Shown: positions 20,294-29,421 of the stretch, piece after piece
How the letters are laid out: each line of letters opens with the position of its first letter
How positions within the stretch are numbered: position 1 is the first letter of the stretch
DNA from: an uncultured Psychrobacter sp.
GTDB taxonomy: Bacteria > Pseudomonadota > Gammaproteobacteria > Pseudomonadales > Moraxellaceae
DNA length: 64,000 bases
Assembly (NCBI RefSeq): GCF_947488565.1
Contig: NZ_CANKZC010000002.1
Location: forward strand, 248,001 to 312,000
Reading direction: 5' to 3'
Notes under the pieces: model-generated
What the model saw: the letters and a program-made list of their open reading frames with translations, nothing else
The model's database searches: none
Told to the model about the DNA's origin: nothing
Position numbers and translations under genes: made by a program

Positions 20294-20509
20294 ATGCCTG
20301 CAGTTAAGGTTAAAGAAAACGAACCAGTTGATATCGCTATCCGTCGTTTCAAACGTGCTTGTGAAAAAGCTGGTGTATTATCAGACGTACGTAAGCGTGA
20401 GTTTTATGAAAAGCCAACGCAAGTACGCAAACGTAAAAAAGCTGCTGCCGTAAAGCGTTATAAGAAAAAACTGCAACGCGAAACTATTCGTACCACTCGT
20501 ATGTACTAA
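20294..20509 (+). CDS. rpsU: 30S ribosomal protein S21
   Basis: Small basic ribosomal protein that helps mRNA selection on the 30S subunit. The 71-residue sequence ([19 protein letters not shown], then [11 protein letters not shown] and [16 protein letters not shown]) is a full-length S21. The ribosome binding site is AAGGAG. A strong terminator at 20546 separates it from yqeY, although rpsU and yqeY are commonly clustered together with dnaG and rpoD. The latter two are not present here. Confidence 0.97.
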
Positions 20510-20545
20510 TCACTAATACGATTATTTAAGTACAAGCGCTACACT

Positions 20546-20585
20546 AACGCCACTGTTATCAATAAATAACAGTGGCGTTTTTTAT
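20546..20585 (+). terminator. Rho-independent terminator of rpsU
   Basis: AACGCCACTGTTAT and ATAACAGTGGCGTT form a perfect 14-bp stem followed by a run of T. Confidence 0.9.
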
Positions 20586-20697
20586 GCTACAATTTTTGTT
20601 ATTGCTGTTGTTTACACAGACTTTTATTAACAGGTCAATCATAAAGCACCTTCTTAAAAGCCTAACGAATAAAACTTAACGAGTAAGGATAATAATA

Positions 20698-21147
20698 GTG
20701 AGCCAACTTAAACAGAACTTATCGGACAATATCACAGCCTCTATGAAAGCGCGTGAGCTTGAGCGCGTCAAAGTACTACGCAACGTGCAAGCGGTCGTCA
20801 AACAAATCGAGATTGACCGTCAAAAAGAGCTTGATGATGCAGGCGTCTTAGAAGTGCTACAAAAGCAGCTAAAACAACGCCAAGAGTCGTTAGCTATCTT
20901 TACTGAAAATAGCCGTGATGACTTGGCAACCAAAGAGCAGTTTGAGATTGATATCATTAACGAGTTTATGCCGCAGCAGATGAATGACGCTGAGCTGGCC
21001 GCCTTAGTCAATGCAGAAATCAAAGAACAAGGCGCAACCTCAATGCGTGATATGGGTAGTGTCATGGGCGTACTGAAAAATAAAACTGCTGGTCGCGCTG
21101 ATCCTGCACTCATCTCAAAACTGGTAAAAGACGCGCTACAAGGTTAA
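20698..21147 (+). CDS. yqeY: GatB/YqeY family protein
   Basis: A 149-residue protein of the YqeY family, which shares the tRNA-binding tail domain of the GatB subunit of amidotransferases. Typical features are the N-terminal LKQNLSDNITASMKARELERVKVLRNV and the motif ITEFMPQQ-like (INEFMPQQMNDAEL), followed by the C-terminal MGSVMGVLKNKTAGRADPALISKLVK. It starts with GTG after AAGGA. Cellular role poorly known. It shares the neighbourhood of rpsU, as in many bacteria. Confidence 0.93.
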   Translation: MSQLKQNLSDNITASMKARELERVKVLRNVQAVVKQIEIDRQKELDDAGVLEVLQKQLKQRQESLAIFTENSRDDLATKEQFEIDIINEFMPQQMNDAELAALVNAEIKEQGATSMRDMGSVMGVLKNKTAGRADPALISKLVKDALQG

Positions 21148-21189
21148 TCCTTACTGTTTAAAAACAGCCGCTGCTATCTAAACAACCGC

Positions 21190-22881
21190 TTAAGGTTTAA
21201 AATCTTTGGCGGTTTTTACGTTTTTAATTTCTTGTTCGATATTGGCCAATAATGGACGAGCACTGCTGCTCTGTGCGCCAGCGTCCAATTGATCGACCAG
21301 TCGTTTGGCCTGCGTAAGTGAGATAAGTGCCGACTCGTAACGACCATTCCATAGCTGATCATAACTACGATAACGCAGCGCGTTAATCGTAGCAATACGG
21401 GCTACTTGCGGCGATGGAGCAGTTTTGGCCAGTTTTTCATTGGCCAGCTGCAGGCTTTGCCACGCATAGCGATCGCTTGGCTGCTGCTTGGTCAAAGGCT
21501 TGAGTAGCGCTTGTGCTTGGGTCGGCTGATTACCATTGGTCAATGCTTCTGCCAGATACAGTCGCAAATCGCGGCGCTCAGGATAGAGACGTTGCTGTTC
21601 TGCTAATACGTCTGCGGCCTTGGTCCAGTTGTTTTGTTCACTTAACACTTGACTATGAGTGATAGATAATAGCGGCTCTAGTATTTGTCGCTCAGCTGCC
21701 GGCAAGCCTTGTAACTGCTGCATTGTTTTGTTCGCTTCATCAAAGCGCTGCTGCTCTCCATACCAGTGTACTAACGCCAGCTTTGCCCCGACGCTATTTT
21801 TGGCAGCAGTCGTTAGAGCGGTTTCTGAGACATGCTGGCCCATGGTCTGTACTCGCCAGTAAAGCAGATCAAATAATGCTTGATGACGCTGCTGCTGGGT
21901 CAATGATAAGGGTGGATAACGCTGAGCTCGACTTTGTGAGTCGCTTAGGCGTTCATTACTAAGTGGATGCGAGCGTACAAAGCTTGGCAAAAATCGATTG
22001 ACAACTTGATTTAGCTGGTGTTGCTGATTCATTGTGGCAAAGAATCTTGGCATTGCTCGTGGGTCGTAGCCTGCCTGTGTCATAATTTGCATGCCCACAC
22101 GGTCAGCTTCGCGCTCGTTATTACGGCTAAAAGCCATGCTACTGTTCATAGCTGCGGTTTGGCTGCCCATCATGACAGCAGCGCCAGCATCCCCGTCAGC
22201 TGCTGAGGCAGCAATCGCTGCTAGCATGCCGCCTATTTGCATCAACATGGCTTTTTTGCGCTCATCTGCACCATTTTCGTAATGACGCTGGCTAATGTGG
22301 GCAACCTCATGTGCCACAACGCTTGCCAGCTCATCCATACTATTTGCCGCTAGTATCGTTCCTGTATTGATACCGATAACCCCTCCTGGCGCAGCAAAAG
22401 CGTTGATACTTGGGTTGTCAATAATGACTACCGCCAGTGGTGCTTGCTGCCGTACTTGAGCATTGAGACGCCATGTCATGTCTTTTATGGTCTCTTGAAT
22501 CCAAGGATCATGCTCCATCTTGGCACGGCCATTGATATTTTGTAGTGACCACTCACCCAGCAGCTTGTTTTGATACTGGTCAGCGAAGCTTAGGCCTTGA
22601 CCTTGTAAACTCGGTAGCTGTAATTCATCAGATTTTTCGGTTTGCCAAGTGCCATACGTTGAGCCAGTCATCAGTGCTGATGGTGTTATTGACTGCTGAG
22701 CTATAGTAGAAGCAGCATAGCTCTGATGACCAACAAGTAGCGGGAGCACAAGCAGGCCTGCGTATCGTAATATAGACTTTTTGCATAGCCAAGATAACCG
22801 CCACAATCGAGTCTGCGGTTTGTCGGCTGTACGCTGATCTGCTATAAGCTCGTTGCTTAAAAGGCTATTTAAATAATTCAA
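21190..22881 (-). CDS. M48-family periplasmic metalloprotease (BepA-like) with TPR tail
   Basis: Zinc protease related to BepA/YfgC, which maintains outer-membrane protein assembly. The 563-residue product has an N-terminal signal/anchor (LLVLPLLVGHQSYA, residues 43-56), then the protease domain with HEVAH at 191-195 and the third ligand Glu258 in EREADRVG, and a C-terminal helical repeat region (about 330-555) that looks like tetratricopeptide repeats. The start is a TTG preceded by AGGA; an ATG further in would damage the signal sequence. It stands alone, facing yqeY. Confidence 0.88.
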   Translation of the reverse strand: MNYLNSLLSNELIADQRTADKPQTRLWRLSWLCKKSILRYAGLLVLPLLVGHQSYAASTIAQQSITPSALMTGSTYGTWQTEKSDELQLPSLQGQGLSFADQYQNKLLGEWSLQNINGRAKMEHDPWIQETIKDMTWRLNAQVRQQAPLAVVIIDNPSINAFAAPGGVIGINTGTILAANSMDELASVVAHEVAHISQRHYENGADERKKAMLMQIGGMLAAIAASAADGDAGAAVMMGSQTAAMNSSMAFSRNNEREADRVGMQIMTQAGYDPRAMPRFFATMNQQHQLNQVVNRFLPSFVRSHPLSNERLSDSQSRAQRYPPLSLTQQQRHQALFDLLYWRVQTMGQHVSETALTTAAKNSVGAKLALVHWYGEQQRFDEANKTMQQLQGLPAAERQILEPLLSITHSQVLSEQNNWTKAADVLAEQQRLYPERRDLRLYLAEALTNGNQPTQAQALLKPLTKQQPSDRYAWQSLQLANEKLAKTAPSPQVARIATINALRYRSYDQLWNGRYESALISLTQAKRLVDQLDAGAQSSSARPLLANIEQEIKNVKTAKDFKP

Positions 22882-23164
22882 AGGTATGTCCTGTTCTATT
22901 AGCTACTAATGGTCATAGCGTTTTTTGACTATACGAGGTTGGCTATACAAGGTCAATTTTTATGATGATTTTAATAGCTCAATCATAGCGTTGACTATAT
23001 TCAACTGCTTTTGCTCTACTACAGTTTGTTATAATATAACCGTTATTTCAAAATAGTTATGTTTCATATTGACGCTGATTTTACTTTGCAGTAATTTGCA
23101 ACGATTTTAAACGTTGGGTGTTAAAGTTTAATTAATCATGGCTCAGATGCTAAGGATTTTATCT

Positions 23165-23635
23165 ATGTCTGCAAAAGGCAATTTAAATACTACGATATAC
23201 ACACCTCATCAGGTCTGCTTGCAGCAATCATTATCGGCTACCGAGCAAGATAAGATTGCGTCTTTACTACGTTTATTACCAACCTACTGCATCAACTATA
23301 TTCAGTCAGCTGCGGCCGTAGACCATACCCAACCTGTCATTAAAGTAAAAAACATGGTGGATGGACGCGGACTTGCTTGTCCAATGCCACTACTAAAAAC
23401 CAAAGTCGCACTGCGCAGTGTAGCGAGTGGTGAGTCGTTATATGTCGTAGCAACTGACCCCAACTCTCAAGCAGACATTGCAGCATTCTGTCAGCAGTCG
23501 CATAAGCCCAATGATACTGACCAGCTGCTTTTGACTGTCAATCAAATGACTACTGGGCAAGAGATGGATAACACTTCAATGAAGACTTCCGATACAATAT
23601 TTCACTTCATCATTACCAAAACCGATAGCAACTAA
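23165..23635 (+). CDS. TusA/SirA-like sulfurtransferase
   Basis: Sulfur carrier-type protein. The TusA fold signature DGRGLACPMPLLKTK (CPxP motif with the sulfur-carrying Cys) sits in the middle of a 156-residue product, followed by the domain's characteristic TDPNSQADIAAFCQQ. The N-terminal 55 residues (polar, TPHQVCLQQ) and the C-terminal tail are extra compared with E. coli TusA (about 80 residues). The start at 23165 is set by AAGGA eight bases upstream. No tus or mnm gene is adjacent, so the acceptor is unknown. Confidence 0.82.
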   Translation: MSAKGNLNTTIYTPHQVCLQQSLSATEQDKIASLLRLLPTYCINYIQSAAAVDHTQPVIKVKNMVDGRGLACPMPLLKTKVALRSVASGESLYVVATDPNSQADIAAFCQQSHKPNDTDQLLLTVNQMTTGQEMDNTSMKTSDTIFHFIITKTDSN

Positions 23636-23730
23636 GCGTTGCTATCCTTTACAATTGAGATAACACAGAATTTTATCTGAATATTTGCTTATTTAATATT
23701 TGCTTACCTATATTAACCAAGGTCAAGAAT

Positions 23731-24759
23731 ATGACTACTCCATCTACTGAATCGTCCACAACAAAAAAGACGCAAGACAGTGCTGGTACTGAAAAAAATG
23801 CTGCACGTGAAGCGGCGCTGAATGCGGCAGCGCAGCGCCCGCCTTACGATGCTAGTGCACTAGAAGACACCAGTACGCGTGACTTAGTACCTGCCATGCC
23901 AACCCATTTGTCTGCACCAGGGGTGAACTTGGGTGCGTATATCAATACTGTCCATCAGATCCCTATCTTGACACCGACACAAGAACAAGAGCTTGCTCAT
24001 CGCTACTATGATGAAGGCGATGTCGAAGCTGCACGCTTATTGGTCATGTCACATTTGCGTTTTGTTATTCATATTGCACGCAGTTACTCAGGGTACGGTC
24101 TACCGCAGGCCGATTTGATTCAAGAAGGCAATTTGGGATTGATGAAAGCGGTCAAACGTTTTGATCCTAATAAAGGCGTACGTTTGGTATCCTTTGCAGT
24201 GCATTGGATCAAAGCTGAAATCCATGAATTTGTAATTCGTAACTGGCGTATCGTTAAAGTTGCCACCACAAAGGCCCATCGTAAATTATTCTTTAATTTA
24301 CGTAGTCTAAAAAAGACCAATAATCAGCTGACGCTAGAAGAAGCGGATGCTATCGCAAAAGACTTGAATGTCACACGCAAGCAAGTGCTAGAGATGGAGT
24401 CACGTCTAACGTCTTACGACGCCTCGTTTGAGACCCAATCAAGTGACGATGATGATGGACGCTATGCGCCGCAGTTGTTTTTAGAAGATGGTATTGATCC
24501 TGCTGAGATGATAGAGGAGTCTGATTGGGAAGAGAGTAACTCATCAGCATTGATTGCAGCGATGGATACCTTAGATGACCGCTCGCGCGATATCGTCGAG
24601 CAGCGTTGGCTGACAGAGCAAAAGTCTACCCTGCATGAGCTGGCTGCCGTCTACTCTATCTCAGCGGAACGGGTACGTCAGATTGAAAAAAATGCCATGG
24701 ATAAAATTCGTGATGCGATGACTATTGAAAGCGTTATTTTGCCTGATGACATTCAATAA
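23731..24759 (+). CDS. rpoH: RNA polymerase heat-shock sigma factor sigma-32
   Basis: Directs transcription of heat-shock genes. Region 2 reads HLRFVIHIARSYSGYGLPQADLIQEGNLGLMKAVKRFDPNKGVRLVSFAVHWIKAEIHEF. The RpoH box (AHRKLFFNLRSLKK) and a C-terminal helix-turn-helix (SISAERVRQIEKNAMDKIR) are present. The protein has 342 residues, longer than E. coli RpoH mostly because of an N-terminal extension of about 50 polar residues. The start follows AAGG. No ftsX/ftsE genes lie upstream as they do in E. coli. Confidence 0.96.
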   Translation: MTTPSTESSTTKKTQDSAGTEKNAAREAALNAAAQRPPYDASALEDTSTRDLVPAMPTHLSAPGVNLGAYINTVHQIPILTPTQEQELAHRYYDEGDVEAARLLVMSHLRFVIHIARSYSGYGLPQADLIQEGNLGLMKAVKRFDPNKGVRLVSFAVHWIKAEIHEFVIRNWRIVKVATTKAHRKLFFNLRSLKKTNNQLTLEEADAIAKDLNVTRKQVLEMESRLTSYDASFETQSSDDDDGRYAPQLFLEDGIDPAEMIEESDWEESNSSALIAAMDTLDDRSRDIVEQRWLTEQKSTLHELAAVYSISAERVRQIEKNAMDKIRDAMTIESVILPDDIQ

Positions 24760-24863
24760 CCATATTGTCTGATATAAAGATTGAGCTCATAAAATAATAT
24801 TCAATCAATAGTCAGATATAATTTTAATAGTCTAAACGTATTACTTATAATAAGTGTGGTCGC

Positions 24864-25229
24864 ATGGTGAATTGGATAAGTGTTGCAGCGATAAATCTCG
24901 CTATCGCTGTTAGTCTAGGCGCGTTTGGAGCACATGCTATCAAAAGCATGGTGAATGCTCAGCAGCTTGATTGGTGGCATACGGCAACGCTGTATCTGTT
25001 TATTCATGCACTTGGATTATTGGTTATCGGACTCTTGATTCGTCTAGGCTATGCGACTTATGTCAGCGCTTGGCTGCTACAGATTGGTATTATCATATTC
25101 GCTGGTAGCTTATTTGCGATGACTCTAGGTGCCCCGCGTTGGTTTGGCGCTATTACGCCTGTGGGTGGTATCTTATTGATAGCAGGATGGCTATGGCTCG
25201 CCATTACTGTATTTAAAGTGAGTAAATAA
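24864..25229 (+). CDS. DUF423 (YgdD-like) inner-membrane protein
   Basis: A 121-residue protein with four hydrophobic segments and the family pattern INLAIAVSLGAFGAHAIK, HTATLYLFIHALGLLVIGLL, FAGSLFAMTLGAPRWFGAITPVGGILLIAGWLWLA. These match the DUF423 family of conserved small membrane proteins, whose function is unknown. The ribosome binding site is weak. It is on the same strand as rpoH and thiS, in a loose series with gaps of about 80-105 bases. Confidence 0.85.
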   Translation: MVNWISVAAINLAIAVSLGAFGAHAIKSMVNAQQLDWWHTATLYLFIHALGLLVIGLLIRLGYATYVSAWLLQIGIIIFAGSLFAMTLGAPRWFGAITPVGGILLIAGWLWLAITVFKVSK

Positions 25230-25306
25230 CGATAAACCGTTATGATCCTAATATAACCCATCGAATAGCTATTGAATTAAATCATTGTTTTGAGGGAGCA
25301 AATATT

Positions 25307-25507
25307 ATGAGTACTATTCATGTTAATGGAAGAACCTTACAGACCACGCATCAAACTGTGCAATTGGTTGTCAATGAGCTGGGACTGAGTAGCGGTCGCT
25401 ATGCGGTCGAAGTCGATGGTGAGCTTGTCCCCAAAAGCGAGCTTGCACAGCTACGTATTGTTGAAGGTATGAATATAGAAGTCGTACAAGCAGTCGGTGG
25501 TGGATAG
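25307..25507 (+). CDS. thiS: Sulfur carrier protein ThiS
   Basis: Small ubiquitin-fold protein (66 residues) that donates sulfur for the thiazole ring of thiamine, after its C-terminal glycines are activated. The C-terminus ends VVQAVGGG, matching the Gly-Gly tail, with one extra Gly. The start follows GGGAG. It is not followed by thiG, as it often is in other gammaproteobacteria; a strong terminator follows instead, so it is a single-gene unit here. Confidence 0.9.
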   Translation: MSTIHVNGRTLQTTHQTVQLVVNELGLSSGRYAVEVDGELVPKSELAQLRIVEGMNIEVVQAVGGG

Positions 25508-25540
25508 ATAGGATAGTGTCTCTGCTTTTCGTACCATAAA

Positions 25541-25595
25541 AAAACATATAAAAAGACCTTAACACATCATATGTTAAGGTCTTTTTATATGTTTT
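25541..25595. terminator. Long perfect hairpin terminator, bidirectional
   Basis: A 24-bp perfect inverted repeat with a seven-base loop (arms 25541-25564 and 25572-25595, sharing AAGACCTTAACA / TGTTAAGGTCTT). It lies between convergent thiS and hpf and ends in a T-run on both strands. Confidence 0.9.
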
Positions 25596-25677
25596 ATCTG
25601 TTCCTTTTGTCTTGGTTTTTTATTGTATTTATTGTGACTTTATTTCTTGATTTTCTTATTAACTATCTCATGATACA

Positions 25678-26058
25678 TTAAGTCGCTGGAGCAACTTCAA
25701 CTCCTGATACCTCTTCATAGCGACCATCACGTCCTGCACCGCGGACTTTTTTGCGTTCTTGACGAGTTTTATACTTGCGTACTTGTCTATCAAGCTTGTC
25801 TGCCATCTCATTAATGGCTTTATACATATCATCTTCACACGCTTGGACGAACATTTCTTGACCTGAGACTCGCATGATCGCTTCGGCTTTATGGCTCTTT
25901 TTGCCGCCGTCGTTTGCACCGCTATTATCTAGCGATAGTATCACTTGAATACTTTGAATCTGGTCAAAGTGACGCTCTACTTTTTCAAGTTTCTCACGTA
26001 CAGCTGTGTTCATTGCATCGGTTACGCTGATATGGTGACCACTGATAGAAACGTTCAT
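25678..26058 (-). CDS. hpf: Ribosome hibernation promoting factor
   Basis: Ribosome-associated protein of the HPF/RaiA family (126 residues) that helps store ribosomes as inactive dimers under stress. Typical features are MNVSISGHHISVTDAMNTAVREKLEKVERHFDQI and the KAEAIMRVSGQEMFVQACEDDMYKAINEMADKLDRQVRKYK segment. The start at 26058 is set by AAGGA upstream and the family N-terminus; the frame is open to 26121. It lies downstream of rpoN on the same strand, as in E. coli, though with a 400-base gap. Confidence 0.92.
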   Translation of the reverse strand: MNVSISGHHISVTDAMNTAVREKLEKVERHFDQIQSIQVILSLDNSGANDGGKKSHKAEAIMRVSGQEMFVQACEDDMYKAINEMADKLDRQVRKYKTRQERKKVRGAGRDGRYEEVSGVEVAPAT

Positions 26059-26466
26059 ATGCTGATCCTTATATTTATTACTCATAGTCAACAGATGGTT
26101 TGGCACACCGGCCTGTACCACCTTGCCTTATCAATAACAGTAGTAGAGTCATCATATATTCATTCTGTGGTAAATCCTCTAACAACCACTTATTTATAAT
26201 ATAGAGTAACTGCTGTAAATTTATTATTGATATGCTTCTAATTTGTCATGAAAGCTGGTTAGTAGCAATACGCTATATTGTAATTAAATGTAATCAAGTC
26301 TTTTGTTCTTTTCACAATTATATATAATCAGGAATTTTTCTTTTTTATTGAGACTGTTATATAAAACAATCTTTCTAGTAGATATCAGCCGCCAATAAAG
26401 CGCTAAACCTTCTATCTAGTATCACCCAATCTTTATAATTAAAACACTTTACGAGATGAGCAGTTC
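26059..26466. other. Intergenic region rpoN / hpf
   Basis: About 400 AT-rich bases between two leftward genes. It must hold an hpf promoter. I see no gene, and no hairpin strong enough to call an rpoN terminator. Confidence 0.5.
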
Positions 26467-28167
26467 TTAATACTTTTGTTTGCGCTGCGTAGAAGAGCTG
26501 ATATTCATCGCTTCTCGATACTTGGCTACTGTACGTCGTGCGATATCTATACCATCAGTAAGTAGCTGAGTTTGAATACGGCTATCGGATAAGGGCTTTT
26601 TGGGATTTTCATCTTTAATAAGCTGCTTGATCATGGCACTGATAGCAGTAGATGAGATGTCTCCATCATTACTACTAACATGGGATGAAAAAAAGTGCTT
26701 GAGAGAAAATAGCCCTTGAGGGGTTAAAATTGTTTTGCTAGTGGTCAAGCGCGAGACAGTGGATTCATGCAGCTCTACTTCTTCTGCCACATCTTTTAGA
26801 ATCAGCGGCTGCATCGCTGTAGCTCCATGTTGCAAAAACTCATCTTGACGGCGTACGATACTAGTGGCGACCTTTAACAAGTTTTGATTACGCTCCTCGA
26901 TACTACGAATGAATAGCCGAGCGTCTGTGAGGTTTTCACGTAAATATTGATTGTCAGGACTGTCATCACCGCGTTTCACCAAACTTGCGTACTCTTGATT
27001 GACCCTCAGTTTCGGTAATGTCGCTGGATTTAGACGTACATGCCAGCCGCCCTCTTTTGCTTCGCTATTGGACGGTTGACGTATCGGAGTCACCAACACA
27101 TCAGGGATATCGTAGCTGGCAGGAGGCTGAGCGTAGTCAGGCTGCGTGTTTTGAAAGGACAGTCCTGGTGCAGGGTTCAAGGTACGCAATAAGTTAATAG
27201 CAGGGGTAATATGCGCAGGTAATAAGCCTGTGGTCTCAGTCAGCGCTTTAATATTGTTACTGACCAAATAATCACTAGCAGATAGCAGCGCCTGAGCATG
27301 CGCTAAATGTTCCGTATTAGGATCAAGCTTGTTTAATTGAATCGCAAGGCACTCACTTAAATTGCGCGCGCCTACGCCGAGCGGGTCACAAGATTGAATA
27401 ATACGCAGTACCACTTCTATCTCGTCACGCTCAATCTGCTCATCCCATTGATAAAAGCTTGCCATTGTATCGAAACTTTTGAACAGCTCGTCAATATCCA
27501 ATTGTACAAAGCCCATGTCATCCATCGAATCTACTAGATACTCTGCTATTAGAGTATCTGCGTCTGAAAGATGTTTAAAATTCAGCTGCCAGCGTACATA
27601 GTCTTGGATACTGGCGCTGGTACTGCCTTGATAATCATCAAGCTCGTCGTAATCTGTGCTCGCTGCGGCGCTACTCCCACTAAAGCTTCCAATATCATAG
27701 TTACCGTAACTTTCATCGCTATCCGTGCTCTGATACTCGCTGCTTGAGTACGTATTGTCTGCATCAGTGTTGTCCATAGCACTGCCATCAATGTTTGCTT
27801 GTTGCAGTTTGTCTAAGCTGTCGCTAAAAGTGTCATCGTAATCAGTAGCATAATCAGTAGTGCCATAATCAAAAGTATCATCATTACCATCCGATGCGTC
27901 AGACGATAGACTTATTTCGCTATTATCATTCCACATCTCAAGCGTCAAAGAGTCATCTAATGCATCTGCTGCCGTATCGCCACTGTCTTCATACTCGTAC
28001 TCATCTTCTTCAATGCGCTCAAGTAATGGATTGCTATCTAGCTTCGCTTGAACCTCTTGTGCAAGCTCAAGGCTAGAGAGCTGCAACAATTTGATGGCTT
28101 GCTGCATTTGTGGGGTTAGCTTTTGGGAGGTAGATAGCGTGGTCGCCAATCCAAACGACATACTCAT
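26467..28167 (-). CDS. rpoN: RNA polymerase sigma-54 factor
   Basis: Sigma factor for -24/-12 promoters that need an enhancer-binding ATPase. Region I (Gln/Leu-rich MQQAIKLLQLSSLELAQEVQAKLDSNPLLER) comes first, then a long acidic region II (about residues 55-180, rich in Asp and Ser). A core-binding domain follows (LEHFFSSHV-like LKHFFSSHVSSNDG), and the RpoN box RRTVAKYREAM lies near the C-terminus. 566 residues, longer than E. coli RpoN (477) mainly through region II. The gene starts with two close ATGs (28167 and 28161) and no strong ribosome binding site. lptB and ptsN neighbours are not in view. Confidence 0.96.
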   Translation of the reverse strand: MSMSFGLATTLSTSQKLTPQMQQAIKLLQLSSLELAQEVQAKLDSNPLLERIEEDEYEYEDSGDTAADALDDSLTLEMWNDNSEISLSSDASDGNDDTFDYGTTDYATDYDDTFSDSLDKLQQANIDGSAMDNTDADNTYSSSEYQSTDSDESYGNYDIGSFSGSSAAASTDYDELDDYQGSTSASIQDYVRWQLNFKHLSDADTLIAEYLVDSMDDMGFVQLDIDELFKSFDTMASFYQWDEQIERDEIEVVLRIIQSCDPLGVGARNLSECLAIQLNKLDPNTEHLAHAQALLSASDYLVSNNIKALTETTGLLPAHITPAINLLRTLNPAPGLSFQNTQPDYAQPPASYDIPDVLVTPIRQPSNSEAKEGGWHVRLNPATLPKLRVNQEYASLVKRGDDSPDNQYLRENLTDARLFIRSIEERNQNLLKVATSIVRRQDEFLQHGATAMQPLILKDVAEEVELHESTVSRLTTSKTILTPQGLFSLKHFFSSHVSSNDGDISSTAISAMIKQLIKDENPKKPLSDSRIQTQLLTDGIDIARRTVAKYREAMNISSSTQRKQKY

Positions 28168-28469
28168 AGATTATGTATTACACTCCAATATTATTACTTT
28201 GATCATATGTATTTGCAGCTTATGGACAACGGCTTACGTTTTAAGTGTACGTATCTTTATTAGCTTATACCATTTGCAAAAATAAAAATAGCAGGTAAAA
28301 CAATTACCAGTATTTAGTATCGTGGCTTAAATAAGATTAGGCATATTAGATCATTTTACAAGCTGATAGCGATAAGCAGTACAACTGCACTGAACAATGA
28401 CGATAGCATTATTTGTCCTAATTTTGCTATGATAATTTATATCTTAAAACGATAACTGAGAATAAATAC
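28168..28469. other. Divergent intergenic region rpoN / nitrilase gene
   Basis: About 300 AT-rich bases. The extended -10-like element TGCTATGAT at 28425-28433 is a candidate promoter for the rightward gene. No gene seen. Confidence 0.5.
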
Positions 28470-29360
28470 ATGGATAACAATTTGCCTAATCATAAGCTTA
28501 CGGTCGCTGCGGTACAAATGAATAGCCAACAAGACGTTGATGCAAACCTAGCGACTATCAAATCTGCTATTGAGGAAGCTTGTGCTCAAGGAGCGCAGCT
28601 CATAGTGCTGCCTGAGAACTGCTGTAGTATGGGACGGCAGTTTGCGACTGCTGAGCGTTTTGAGTCTCTCTCAGCTACGCTAGCGGACTATGCACGTACC
28701 AACCGCGTTTATTTATTGGTAGGATCGCTACCGTGTTCTTATCGCCCGGATGGTGTCGTCGTACCTGATGGACGTCTACGCCAAGTCAGCCAGCTGTTTG
28801 GTCCTGATGGGACGCAGGTCGCACGCTATGACAAGATTCATCTATTTACTGCAACTGTGGCTGACAAACAAGGCAGCTACAACGAAGCGGCCACGTTTGA
28901 GCCTGGCATGCAGACAGTAGTGGCGCCAGTTGAAGCAAACGACTCAGTCTATCAACTTGGAATGATGGTATGTTTTGATTTGCGCTTCCCAGCCCTAGCT
29001 CAGCGTCTACGTCAAGCTGGAGCCGATTTGTTGAGCGCGCCCTCTGCTTTTACTTATTTGACAGGACAAGCGCACTGGTCGCTGCTCTTGCAGGCTCGTG
29101 CTTTAGACAGTCAATGTATGGTGATTGGGGCGGCGCAAGGCGGTGATCACGCGTACAAAAATGGTAACATTCGTCAAACATGGGGACATACCGCTATTAC
29201 TGATTTTAATGGTACTGTCAAAGACTGTTATGATAACAGCCATCTAGATAATCAAACCCAAGACAAAAACTATGCATTGGTATTCGCAGACTTAGACAAA
29301 CCTGCTCAAGAACAGGGACGACAAAAAATGCCTATTTTTCAGTGTCATCGCTTAGCATAA
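28470..29360 (+). CDS. Carbon-nitrogen hydrolase (nitrilase superfamily)
   Basis: Amidase-type enzyme of 296 residues with the nitrilase catalytic triad in order: Glu in LIVLPENCCSMGR, Lys in ARYDKIHLFTA, and Cys in MMVCFDLRFPALA. The arrangement resembles bacterial Nit1/YbeM-like omega-amidases and deaminated-glutathione amidases. The start is preceded by a GAG. It sits downstream of the rpoN promoter region and opposite xerC, with no pathway partner adjacent, so the substrate is open. Confidence 0.9.
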   Translation: MDNNLPNHKLTVAAVQMNSQQDVDANLATIKSAIEEACAQGAQLIVLPENCCSMGRQFATAERFESLSATLADYARTNRVYLLVGSLPCSYRPDGVVVPDGRLRQVSQLFGPDGTQVARYDKIHLFTATVADKQGSYNEAATFEPGMQTVVAPVEANDSVYQLGMMVCFDLRFPALAQRLRQAGADLLSAPSAFTYLTGQAHWSLLLQARALDSQCMVIGAAQGGDHAYKNGNIRQTWGHTAITDFNGTVKDCYDNSHLDNQTQDKNYALVFADLDKPAQEQGRQKMPIFQCHRLA

Positions 29361-29421
29361 TCCAAGACATCTCTAAGCACAGCGCGTGTCATCTCATTGT
29401 ATGGTTTGGCTTTATGTGGCT

